Part shown: positions 24,598 to 35,202 of the stretch, in pieces
Numbering within the stretch: position 1 is the first letter of the stretch
Layout of the letters: every line of letters starts with the position of its first letter
Assembly: GCF_021917145.1 (NCBI RefSeq)
Contig: NC_061063.1
Coordinates: 7,073,944-7,137,943, forward strand
Direction: 5' to 3'
Source: Hypomesus transpacificus
Lineage: Eukaryota > Chordata > Actinopteri > Osmeriformes > Osmeridae
DNA: 64,000 nucleotides
The notes under the pieces: model-generated
Databases searched by the model: none
Seen by the model: only the letters and a program-made list of their open reading frames with translations
What the model was told of the DNA's origin: nothing
Made by a program: the position numbers and the translations under genes

Positions 24598-25390
24598 TGA
24601 GGAAGAATAAATCATTCAGGGTGTGCATGACTTTGATGACTGTCTTACCAGGGTTTTATTGAATCTGTCTTGACATTCGGCATTGTGGTGTGGTACAATG
24701 GTCTTCCAATGATCAGCAAGCGTAAGCTTACAAAGCTGAGGTAGCATCTAAAGTGGTTGGGTTACATTTACATTTAGTCATTTGCAGACGCTCTTATCCA
24801 GAGCGACTTACAGTAAGTACAGTGACATTCCCCCCGAGGCAAGTAGGGTGAAGTGCCTTGCCCAAGGACACAACGTCATTTGGCACAGCCGGGAATTGAA
24901 CCAGCGACCATCTGACTCCCTGGGGGTACAGCTAGCCCAGCTGCAAGGCATATATGATAAACAAGTTATGGGTAAGGCTAAACACATTTTAAACTGCCCA
25001 GATCACCCACTCTTTGGGGAGTTTATCCTGCTCCCTTCGGGTCGCTGCTTTAGGCTACCTAGGTTAGGAACTGGACGTGCCAGAGATTCCTTTATTCCTG
25101 TGGCTATTAGGAACCTGAATTCACTTGGCTGACATTTTTTCTTTCGATATAGTAGGCATGTATTTATTTATACTTATTTTTTCCTGTAAATGGCCATTTT
25201 GATGGATTCCTGTTATAGGCTACTGTCCCAATTGGACCCTGTCATTGGGTTTGGGGGAAGGTGGGTCTCCATTGTGTCCTGTGTTGTGTAATGTTGTTGG
25301 CATTTGGCGGTGCTGTTCTGTGTTTGTGTATATGTTTCTGATCCCTGCTGCACACTCATTTCCTTTTTAAGGATAAATAAAGTTTAAAGT
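24598..25390 (+). mobile_element. 5'-truncated LINE, C-terminal end of reverse transcriptase ORF plus 3' UTR, split by a SINE
   Basis: Frame text before the break reads FIESVLTFGIVVWYNGLP.. and after it LQGIYDKQVMGKAKHIL.. then HPLFGEFILLPSGRCFRLPR. These are the conserved end of many teleost LINE ORF2 proteins (thumb/C-terminal region). A 3' UTR follows, ending near GGATAAATAAAGTTTAAAG. An in-frame TGA occurs near 24745, so the copy is dead. The middle (about 24766-24925) is a later SINE insertion. Confidence 0.7.
24766..24925 (-). mobile_element. tRNA-derived SINE, truncated, nested in the LINE
   Basis: It begins with TTACATTTACATTTAGTC and continues with the common fish repeat block around GACGCTCTTATCCAGAGCG and ACTTACAGTAAGTACAG. 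This is the reverse complement of the SINE tail and body; the tRNA-like head is mostly cut off at the right end. It interrupts the reading of the LINE ORF. Confidence 0.75.
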
Positions 25391-25580
25391 TGGCCACAAC
25401 ACTATCATGATGAAAGTGCAAGTCGGCACTTTCTGTAGGCATGTGAACCTTTGGTCCGTTTTCAGAACTGCTGATATTATGGATCAGAAGGCTGTCGTTT
25501 TCGACCTGTATAGGTAGCCCACCCTACGCGCAGGCTAACTGCATTAAAATGGCATGCCTTTGAACCTATACATTAGTATT

Positions 25581-25795
25581 TTTTACATTTACATTTTACA
25601 TTTTAGACATTTAGCAGACGATCTTATCCATAGCGACTTACAGTAAGTACAGTGACATTCCCCCCGAGGCAAGTAAGGTGAAGTGTCTTGCCCAAGGACA
25701 CACGTCATTTGGCAGGGCGGGAAATCGATCCGGCAACCCTCTGATCACTAGCCCGACTCCCTCACCGCTCAGCCATCTGACACCGCTCAGTATGA
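25581..25795 (-). mobile_element. tRNA-derived SINE, nearly complete
   Basis: Same family as 24766-24925. Read on the minus strand, the head gives TGGCTGAGCGGTGAGG (box A type) and GGATCGATTTCC (box B type), as in a tRNA-Ser/Leu-like promoter. Body and tail follow, ending in tandem TAAATGTAAATG. It lies about 100 bp upstream of the aqp10 start codon, so it may overlap that promoter. Confidence 0.8.
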
Positions 25796-25890
25796 AGAGC
25801 CATGTGAAATACTTTGAACCTGCTAAACAAGGGGGTTAGTTGTTACTGACCCTTTAGACTTAGACCTTAAAGCCTTATTGTACTTTAGGT

Positions 25891-28490
25891 ATGGACAGAC
25901 TGTTGAAGAAATGTTGCATCAGAAACAGCCTGGTCAAGAAGTGCCTGGCGGAGTGTCTTGGGGTCTTCATTATAATCGTGAGTGTTGAGACTGGGGGGAG
26001 TTGCAAGGGTTCGGGTTAGTCTTGTGGTGTACAATGTACAATATATATTTATTGGTCCGTTTGTTCACCTGTGATTATGTCCTATTTAGATTCGATATAT
26101 TAAAATCAGTTTTAAAAACGTTTTACGTTTTTTGCCATTTGTAACAAGTACATTGGTATTTTATCTACTATTCACGCTAGTATTATCTAATCTATCCATC
26201 TGCGAGGTATCTGCTAAGTACAGGAAAGCATAGAAGTGACAAGAACAATATGGTTGATTTGGTTCTAAAGGCTTTAAATTACTAACATCTGTCCATGTGG
26301 GGATTAAGTCAGGATTCACAATCAGGATTGTGATTCAGGATTCTTACAGTAATTTACTGTATTATGTTCCTTTACAAGACTAATGACTAGAAAAATGAAA
26401 AAAAAAAATGACTAAATGACTAAATAAGACTTTCAATCTTCTCCTGTTTAATATATGTAATGCCTGTAAACTTTCTGTACAAATATGCAATAATACACAG
26501 TCCATTATCTTTTCTTCCATCTTTACTTTGCTTTAATTAGTTGATTTCGCAGAAATGAAAACACCAGAAAAAAACCAGCGCCTACAGACAAAATCTCCTC
26601 GAAAAAATAGCGGATCTTCACAATAGCTAACCAGGGACTTTGAGCCCTCAGAGAGAGGGCAAAACACTGCCCGGGATGTGGGGGGGGGGGTCCAAATTAA
26701 GCGATCAAATGTATCAAAAATTAATTGCAATGAGGTTACAGGGTTATGTTACACCCTATGCAATAAGATGCACATAATAATCTGAATGTTGTGATTATCC
26801 AATCCAAACCTCAATCACATATGACCTACAGCCAGTTGCAACGATGGAACAAATCATTAACTGATACATTTCTACAGAACAGACCTCTAAACATATCAAC
26901 AGTTCAACAGCATGGGGATTTACAACCTGCTCATGGTTACATTTAGTCATTTGAAATGACCTGAACGATACAGTCTGAGAGCTCTCCACTGTGTACTGTG
27001 TGATGACTGTGCTGTGTTGTGTTTTGTTGGTTATGTGTTGTGTTGATGTGGTTATGTGTTGTGTTGTGTTGTGTCCTGTGTGGCATGTGAGTGCAGCTGT
27101 TTGGATGTGGATCGGTCGCCCAGGTAACAACCTCAGAGAACAAGAACGGCCAATACCTGTCTATCAACCTGGGCTTTGCTCTGGGGACCACCTTTGGGAT
27201 CTATGTTTCTCGTGGGGTGTCAGGTACAAGCTGGGAAATTATATCTATACTTGAAATGAATTGAAACCAGCTCACTAGAAAAACTTCCCTTTTGTCTCTT
27301 AATTTTGTATTTGTGTTCTCAAATCAAATGAACAAATATGTAACTGTAATGAATAACATGTGTTATTGTTCTAAGGTGCCCATCTGAACCCTGCTGTGAC
27401 TCTCAGTCTGTGCTTCCTGGGCCGGCATCCCTGGTTCGACCTGCCCTTCTATGTGTTCTCCCAGGTGCTGGGGGGTTTTCTGGGTGCAGCCACTGTTGCC
27501 CTGCAGTACTACGGTACTGAATCGATCAAAACTGTTTCTTACCTCACTACAGGTATACTCTCAAATGTCTGGCTGATAACAGTCAAGCACAATCTAATGT
27601 GTGTGTGTTTGTGTGTGTGTGTATTTAAAGACGCCATCATGTTCTTCGGTGGAGGTAAACTGACTGTGACCGGACCTACTGCTACAGCGGGCATCTTCAC
27701 AACCTATCCTGCTGACTACCTCAGTCTGTGGGGTGGAGTCATAGACCAGGTCATAAACCAGCAGTATCTACTCACACTTCTCCAGAACTCAAATCACTTA
27801 TCTTCCTGGGCAAAGGTTTATTGATGACACATCGTTTCTACCAAATAGAATCAAGGAAGAGCAAAAGGGCCTATATACTATCGACTCACCATCATGTGAC
27901 TTGTGGCGTGTTTGATCCATGCTGTTCAGGTAATTGGTACAGCTGCCCTGATGGTGTGCCTTCTGGCTTTGGGGGACCGTAGGAATTCCCCGGCCCCTCC
28001 TGGTCTGGAGCCAGTCCTGGTGGGGGCCGTGGTCCTGTGCATTGGGGTGTCCATGGGCTCCAACAGCGGCTACTCCCTGAACCCGGCCAGGGACTTGGGG
28101 CCCCGTCTCTTCACTTATTTCGCTGGCTGGGGTGGAGAGGTGTTCAGGTCAGACAAACACTCACAGACTCCCCCCTCTCTCTTTCTTCTTTTCTCTCAAA
28201 GGGGTATGGCAGACACTGAGTGACTCACTTTACTCTAATGTTCCCTCTTTGTCCCTCCCAGTGCTGGAGATGGGTGGTGGTGGGTGCCGCTGGTAGCCAC
28301 TAATGTCGGTGCCCTGGTGGGAACACTCATCTACGAGCTTGTGGTCGAGGTCCACCATCTAGAGCCGGGGCCCTCTTCCGAACCTCCTGGCCTAGATATG
28401 AACGTTGAGGGCAAGCACATTGTGAAGTTGGAGGGAGAACCAGACCTAATTTACTACCCAAAGGAGTTGCAGTGTGGGACGGCAATGTAA
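25891..28490 (+). CDS. aqp10: Aquaporin-10 (aquaglyceroporin)
   Basis: AQP10 is a six-helix membrane channel for water and glycerol, intestinal in mammals. Exons: 25891-25977, 27097-27223, 27376-27513, 27631-27749, 27930-28147, 28262-28490; phases agree and give 305 residues (human 301). The first NPA box (AHLNPAV, residues 76-78) opens exon 3; the second ([15 protein letters not shown], 208-210) has Asp after NPAR, typical of glyceroporins. The loop [20 protein letters not shown] and the GWWWVPLV stretch match AQP10. Two donors (after 27749 and 28147) are weak GTCA types, yet both joins keep the frame and conserved sequence. Fish often carry two aqp10 copies; which one this is cannot be told. 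Confidence 0.95.
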
Positions 28491-29530
28491 AGGAAAAAAG
28501 CATTGGGATCAGTCGTACCCGAGAACATGTTGTGGCTTCCCATTCATAGAGGGAATAAGACTTAATTACAAAAGCACTTAAATAGGTGTAAATAGTGTGA
28601 AAAGTTACTAGTCTATCGTTTATTTCTATTAGTTATTCACTAAGTAACCCATGTTCCATTTCAGACATTTATTTTAAAACGACACAAAAAGTGTATGGCA
28701 TTTTCATCAAGCAAACCACAACCATAGAAAATTAAAAGGACACACATGGATTCACTAATTTGCTATATAAATATGACAATAGGTGATAAAAAAACGAACA
28801 GAACAACATCCATACAAACAGGCCTCCTTCACAAGACCATAAAGGTCGTAATGAAAGAAATCGAAAATTAAACTGGAGGACAGCAAGCACTGATTCTGTA
28901 TACGTTATTACAAAAAGAATCATATCAAAGAGATATATGTTTGTTTTCATACACATTATTGAAAGACACTATACGCCAGTGTTCTCACGCTCGCTCCGGC
29001 CATTCATTATAATGTAGTACTCCCCTGTTTTTCTTCAGATTGGTTGGTGGTGGTGGTGGGTAGTGGGGGGGGGGGGGGGCAGAAACCAAACAGTACATGT
29101 ACAAATACTATACGTATTCACATTTTCATAACAAGTAACAAAACTCAAAAGCTTTTCTTTTTGTGTACTGTATATGTATTTACATCGCAACGTACAGGTT
29201 GTGCACTAATGGCAAGACTGCGTATTTTCTTGTTCTAGCTTCACTGTAGACAACACCACCACTCACACCACACGGTCTACAACAACTGTGTGTAACCTCC
29301 ACTCCTACCGAAAAGTTCAAACAACAGAGATGGAAGGAACATCTCATCGCTTTCTTTAAACCATGCGATAGCGCTTCATCTTGAGATAAGACTGGCAGCA
29401 AAAATGTTTACAAAGTCAATATTTATTAAAATCAGTGTTTAAAATTCTCCTCGTACTCCCTTTTTTGCTTCTGGTGCCTCTAAGCTTTATCTGACACTGA
29501 TTTGAAAATGGAACAGTTTTTCAATGCCTT
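28491..29530. other. aqp10 3' UTR and intergenic DNA
   Basis: No exon is visible. The region holds AT-rich DNA, a G run at about 29067-29079 and simple sequence. A weak AATTAAA lies near 28730; no convincing AATAAA was found for aqp10. Confidence 0.4.
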
Positions 29531-29542
29531 TTTATTACAAAG

Positions 29543-30880
29543 ATGGCCGACAGCTTAGGGACCAGCGGGAGTGCTTCTTCAGTGAATCTGAGAGGATGGC
29601 AGGGTGAAGAGTAATAGCAATACTGTACGTCTTCGGGACCCAACTGTTCAGCCGACGAATCTGTATGAAAAAGTTATGGACGACGTTGCGTACAAAAATG
29701 TTGGTGAATATAATACAGAGAACGGTAGAAAAGAAGTTAGCTTCCTGTGGAAAGAAACGAAGGTGCAGACAAAGAAAATGAGCGATGTGGTGGTGAAAGA
29801 TGACGAGACGGGACCAACAGTGTGATTGGGCGTCCGATGTTCTCTAACTGAAACATATTAAATCCTTTCACCTTTTTTTTTAAACTGGAAATGTTGGGGA
29901 CGGCACACCCTTCACCACCCAAAAACTTAGCCCAGTGTGTGCACTACCTCTACTTATCTTGGACATGTGCTCTATATTAGAAATGTCAATAGACCCAGGG
30001 AGGTTTCACTGTTTTCTGTTTGTAGGAGAGAGAAGAAGGCTGAAGAAGACGAGACAGCCCAGGCCCTTTGGTGCTCCAGAAGATGGTATAACTGCACCTC
30101 TGTTTTTATAGAGGAAGACTGCATTCACCATTGGACTGAGCTGAATTCACTGCTCAAGGGTACTGTCTGAAAGAATAATCACTAATCCACAATGGTCCAT
30201 CCATGGTTTGTGAGATAGTCAATGATGTTGGGCGGATATGAAAATCAAGAAAACTAGGCAAATGTACCTGGAACATGGAAACATCTAGTTTATTTAATGT
30301 CAAGTCAGATGGTCCTGATTTCATGTAAGGCAGCCATTTTACCACCTAAATGCACTTTCCAACAATGACATTTTAAGTTTGTGTTATCATTCACAGAGAA
30401 GAATCAATTGTGGAGAACAGAACTTGTAAGTTCTAAGCAAGAACTGATCAGGTGTACCGGCCATGTGTGTCATTCCATCTTTGACTGGTTCCATGACATA
30501 AAAAAAAGGAATTCAGTAGGCTTTGATATAAATCACTGTTTGTACCTCTCATGGATTGTCATCACATTATCAACACTTATGTATTTGCTATCTGCCATGA
30601 TATAAGTATTAATATTTTCTTGATTATTTTTAATTGTGTAATTTGTGAAATGTTGTATAGAAATATGGAGAGCTATTGTAAAGACCATATAACAACTTGT
30701 GGGGCATGACTAGGAAAAATTCTAGTTGAGGACTTGAGTAAGTTGCAAGAGAAATACAAAACATTCCAAATAGCTCACAGTCCAGAGATGATTACTGAGG
30801 TGATGGAGCTGGCTGGCAAGAACATCACCAATAACAGGGAAAATGTGCTGAAGGAGATTGAAATGGTCTCGAACTGAACA
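29543..30880 (+). pseudogene. Unrecognised small spliced gene, probably broken
   Basis: A well-placed start (AAGATGG at 29543) opens MADSLGTSGSASSVNLRGWQ, then a possible donor at about 29604. A block at about 30025-30160, after a TTTGTAG acceptor, reads RLKKTRQPRPFGAPEDG; a frame change at a T run is then needed to continue as IEEDCIHHWTELNSLLK. A short exon-like block at 30397-30426 is followed by GTAAGT. A last block, about 30724-30878, reads EDLSKLQEKYKTFQIAHSPE.. to a TGA and looks helical. The pieces cannot be joined without at least one frame conflict. I do not recognise the protein. It may be a decayed gene, a misread set of exons, or contain sequence errors. Confidence 0.3.
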
Positions 30881-31385
30881 ACTCATGACAAGTCATCACA
30901 ACAGAGATAATCAGGTCTTCAATGAACTTTGTCATGGAATGGCCAAATAACAGAATCTTGTTCACTTAATTAAAAAGATGATGTTTTTACAGTTTTGTTT
31001 TATCTTTGTTTTTCAACATAGTAATTGGTACAGAAATTATAAACTCAATGATTTTAGATGTTTAGTTTTATTCTTCAACCTTTGTTCTTCAACATGGCAA
31101 TTGATATATATATATATTATTAATCATTAATGATTATATGTAAAAGACAAATTACCCTTTATTACTGTCTTGATAGAGATTATCAAGGGGATGTTTAGAA
31201 AATGCACACCCATTTGTTAAAACAACACTGACCCTTTTTGACTGGCAATAAACAGCTTTAAAAAAAGATTTGAAATAGTAGTTTTGGGAAATCTAATAAT
31301 ACCTGATAAAGAACTAGAAAACAAATTGCTAAAAGACATGTCACACAACCAGAGCTAACCAGAGAGAAGGAAACAGTATTGTTCA

Positions 31386-32828
31386 TCATTGGGCAGCTGG
31401 AGCCGCTGGAGCTTCTGGAGCTGCTGGAGCTGCTGGAGCTGCTGGAGCTGCTGGAGCTTCTGGAGCCGCTGGAGCCTCTGGAGCCGCTGGAGCTGCTGGA
31501 GCGTCTGGAGCCGCTGGAGCTTCTGGAGCCGCTGGAGCTTCTGGAGCTGCTGTAGGCTCAGGACACAGTTTCCTAGAGGATACAACATGTTTTAGTATTA
31601 GTATGACATTTCACCGAAGCACTAACAAGAATGTAACAACAATGGTACATGAATCTAATGCTTTGATAAGCAGCCATAAAGGTTCATGTGGACTCACTTT
31701 GCAGCTGCTGAGTTCTGTTTGACAAATGTACACACTTGGCTGGTCTTCTCCATCTGCTGGTTGAGACTGGTAACCTCTGCAGTCCAAGACTCTGTTTCTG
31801 TTTTGAAAGCAGCTGAACACCAAAAAGAGTTGCGGGATTTAATGTATATGTCTTGTCTCCTTTTACATTAACTACTCAGAAATATGCAGACCTTAACACT
31901 GAAACAAAAAAGCCATCATGTTCACCACAAGGTGGCAATGCTGACCAATCTCATGTTGACAAGACCCTCAAATGAATCACTTACCTATATGATCATTCTG
32001 CTCCTTTTCTACTTTTAACACTTCTTTCGCCTTTTTAGTCTGAAAATCAAAACATTAGCAGTTAAAATATTACATATATTGTGTATGAGTTACTGTCACA
32101 AATCAGACTTTTGAATAAATCAAAAGTGTTAGGGGAAGGGAATCTTTTGACAAATCATGCTGCTGGGGACAGTGATGTTCAAAGCACATAACACTTCCAG
32201 AACACTTGAACATAATCCCCCCCCCAACACACAAACAGACTTCTGATTCAAGAGAATATGCCCCACAGAAGTTCATATTTGAGACATAGAAAAAAGCCGG
32301 ACTTCTGGGTACCAAGAGTTTGTGTGACTTAACATACCTCTGATACTCAAAGGGATCAAACACAAGGTAACAAAGCAGTTTGGCATAAGGCATACAGCTA
32401 AACACCATGCATACAAATGCTGTGCTCTCAACCTTTATTTATAGGAGTGAAATTAATAGATAAGAGTTAACTGGATAGACAGGAGTTAACTGGATAGTTT
32501 TGTCATATCAAGGGTCCGTCTCTCTTACCTTATCCGCCTGACAGGTCGCAATCTGAGTGTTCTTCATACCACTAACACTGACCAGTTTATTTACTTCCTC
32601 TTCATGTTCTTTTATCTCATTCAAAGATTTGTGTAACTGTATTTCCAGTAGTTGGTGGGTTCCTTTACTATCCTCTATTGTTTGGAGGTACAGCTGTAAA
32701 TTCCTCTCCCGCAGAATTTCTTTCTGCAAATGCGTAGCCACAGCCTGTCGTTGACCGAAGATGACCAGGACCAGTGCCATACACACCAATGCAGAGAGGC
32801 AACCCACTATTATCTTGAATTCTGCCAT
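31386..32828 (-). CDS. Unrecognised type II membrane coiled-coil protein with Ala/Pro/Glu repeat tail
   Basis: Minus-strand exons: 32529-32828 (start MAEFKIIVG), 31985-32039, 31698-31812, 31386-31572; all phases agree and give 218 residues. Residues 6-24 form one hydrophobic segment (IVGCLSALVCMALVLVIFG) with no cleavage site evident, so a type II membrane anchor is likely. Residues about 28-155 are charged and helical, fitting a coiled coil, with a few Cys. The last exon encodes KLCPEPTAAP and then repeats of APE/APA triplets to AAPAAQ. The layout recalls GOLM1- or PLVAP-like anchored coiled coils, but I see no clear sequence match. An in-frame upstream Met (32951) exists; the chosen ATG has the better context (GAGATGG). 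Confidence 0.75.
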
Positions 32829-32954
32829 CTCACCGTGTGGGAGTGTTGGTGGCTTTGTATCTGTGGGAAAAGTGCCAAAAAGATCAAACAAGGGAGAGAG
32901 CTTCCACTTCTTCCTGTCTGTTACATTTGTGTTTGTCTCAAGTGATTTCAAGTG

Positions 32955-33325
32955 GTTTCAAAATGTATGTACACCCTGATACTGCCTTACACTTGAACAC
33001 TCTATGTACTTTCCAACTGGTTCCACCACTTTCTCACAAGCCACTTTACACACTGTCACTTGCTACTGGTTGCTCTACCAGCAAAATTGTTACCCCATTT
33101 TTCTTTAGGTTAGTATAGGTCTATAAGGTTAGTATAGGTTATTATGTGTATTAGAGGTTTAGTATACTGTATTGTATATTATTTTGTATATTCAGGAGGT
33201 TTATTATATTTTTGCTTATCTAAGGTGAAATTCATGTTCAGAGTACTCAAATGTTATGTTATGCCGATTGACTTTGTGTTGTTCTGTGCATCTGACAATA
33301 AAAGACTTGAACTCGAACTTCAATC
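32955..33325 (+). mobile_element. Possible LINE 3' end (L2/CR1-like)
   Basis: The stretch runs from short C/A-rich text (ACTTGAACACTCTATG..) to CTGACAATAAAAGACTTGAAC followed by a partial repeat of TTGAACTCGAACT. Ends of this type (CTGACAATAAAG plus a short tandem tail) are common in fish L2-like LINEs. No ORF remains, so the assignment rests on the tail only. Confidence 0.4.
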
Positions 33326-33753
33326 TATCAGACATGATTTCACTTTGCACTTTTTGTGGTTGTCCTTCGGTAGAGCCTATCACACAAGTAACTACAAGGA
33401 ACTCACCTGTTCTCTTGTTACACTCTCCGACATATAATACGTTTAAGCTTGGTTTTCCCTTCCAGGTTGTTCGCTCAATTTTCTTTTGAGTAATCCAGTA
33501 TTTGAAACAGACATCAATACACCAACACTTCAGAGTGTTTTCAATTTCTGGTTTTAAAATGACCAGGAATCCGTAGGATTGTTCTCTAGTTGCTGCCTAT
33601 TTTGTTTAAAATGTTTTGCGGAAAAACCTGTTCAACTCTACAGACAGGTGTGACTAGTCAGTGGCACATAACCAACCCTGAGGCTTCATTCTTGCAACAC
33701 CCTTTTTTTTATAATATATATATTTTTTATAATATATATATAATATATAACAT

Positions 33754-33840
33754 TTACATGTAGTCAATTAGCAGACACTCTGATCCAGAGCGACTTACAG
33801 TAAGTACAGGGACATTCCCCCGAGACAAGGGCACACATTT
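33754..33840 (-). mobile_element. SINE fragment, same family as 25581-25795
   Basis: Contains GCAGACACTCTGATCCAGAG and CGACTTACAGTAAGTACAGG plus CCCCCGAGACAAGG. The body and tail are present and the tRNA-like head is missing. Confidence 0.75.
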
Positions 33841-34883
33841 TCTCACTTCGCATACTGTAGCGTACTTGCGCAATACTTTTTGGTAGTCTGTAGAGAGGGA
33901 ATGGCAGTTTGACTAACCCCTGAACCTGCTGAACAAGGCTGGGTGCCTCTGTGGATGATATTATAATCAAGCTTCTCTACTCTTTGCCTTCCTACTCGAA
34001 AGTGACGTCCACTGTATAGTTTCTTAATATATTACATAGAAAAAAAATTGACTGTGCAGAAAGTCATCTGATAATATACACTTTGTGAACAAAAAGAAAA
34101 TCATCATATCAGTTCATTAAAGGCTCAGATAAAGAAACAGTGCATGCGGTTAACTCGACACCCACTGGTGCAAACAGCTGACCACTCCTGAAAGTCCATT
34201 GTCTGTAATGACACAATTCATCTGTCGGCCTGTAAGCAATGGCCACACTTGTACCTTGTACTTGTGATTCAAATGGTAGAAAGAGATAAGAAGAGATCAT
34301 TTTTTTTTGCATTTATCATTCCAATCCCAATTAAACATAGGCTTTCTATGGGTGGTAACCACATGATAACAATGCCTGTCAACAGCATCTAACGAACAGC
34401 AGGTCTTGAGGAGTCTCTCACATGGGTTTTAAGAGGGAACACATGCGCCCTTTTCTTGAGAAATGCGCAGTCATGCAATGGTCATCAACGATGATGTCAG
34501 ATCTATGTTTGTATCCAAGAAGGCCCTTAGTGCTTGATTGTTATCCAGTACAACAATTATAAATAAAGTATGATATTAAACACCTATAAAATGGTGATGG
34601 AACACTATCGATAATACCACATCATACATGAGTTTACAATCACAGATCTAAGTTGTGCTTTGTCGTAAATATTTTGCACCTCATTCTACAGCACACACAC
34701 ACACAATTTATCTACAAAAATAGTTATCAGACTCAAAAGATCAGATGATTAAAAAAGGTCATTGTCTGATAAAAGCTGTGTGGATACAAAGTGTGTTTGG
34801 TGAAGCTAGGGCACGTCTGGATCTATTTGATCACCACGCCAGTGCCAACTGAATGCTGATTGGCTCTTGGGTGGGAACCTTTA

Positions 34884-34934
34884 GCAATTTAAGCCTTGGC
34901 CACCAGTATGCCCACACACCAGCAATCCATACAG
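34884..34934 (+). promoter_or_regulatory. TATA-like box and non-coding first exon of the plus-strand FCGBP-like gene
   Basis: A TATA-like TTTAAG at about 34889 is followed 40-45 bases later by a consensus donor, CATACAG|GTGAGA (exon end 34934). The next exon starts at 35201 with the ATG two bases in. Nothing coding precedes it. Confidence 0.5.
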
Positions 34935-35202
34935 GTGAGAAGATGCTTAGATTCTACCTTCCAGACACAAACTAATTCAAGCACCAATACAGCACATGTT
35001 GACATTATATAATGTACATTTTCACTGGATATTTACGTTACAAAGCCATAAGATGCAGTAACAATTAGTACTGGTTAAAAATGACTGTTCTTTCTGATTT
35101 GCTTCTTAATCCAATATTTGTGATGTGACATGAACGTTTCAGGAGATGTGTTTTTATGGCATCTGTCAGTAACTCACATTTGTCTTTTGTTGTTTATTAG
35201 TC

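Noticed and set aside
26530-26740. Possible repeat in aqp10 intron 1 (A runs, G run)
   Set aside because: No termini, tRNA boxes or recognised family text could be seen.
29604-29825. Open stretch of 73 codons starting with GTG
   Set aside because: No ATG, no splice context and no recognisable family; it overlaps the putative intron of the broken gene and could be chance.
31389-31595. Plus-strand ORF rich in Trp/Ser/Cys
   Set aside because: It is the antisense reading of the APE/APA repeat exon of the minus-strand gene.
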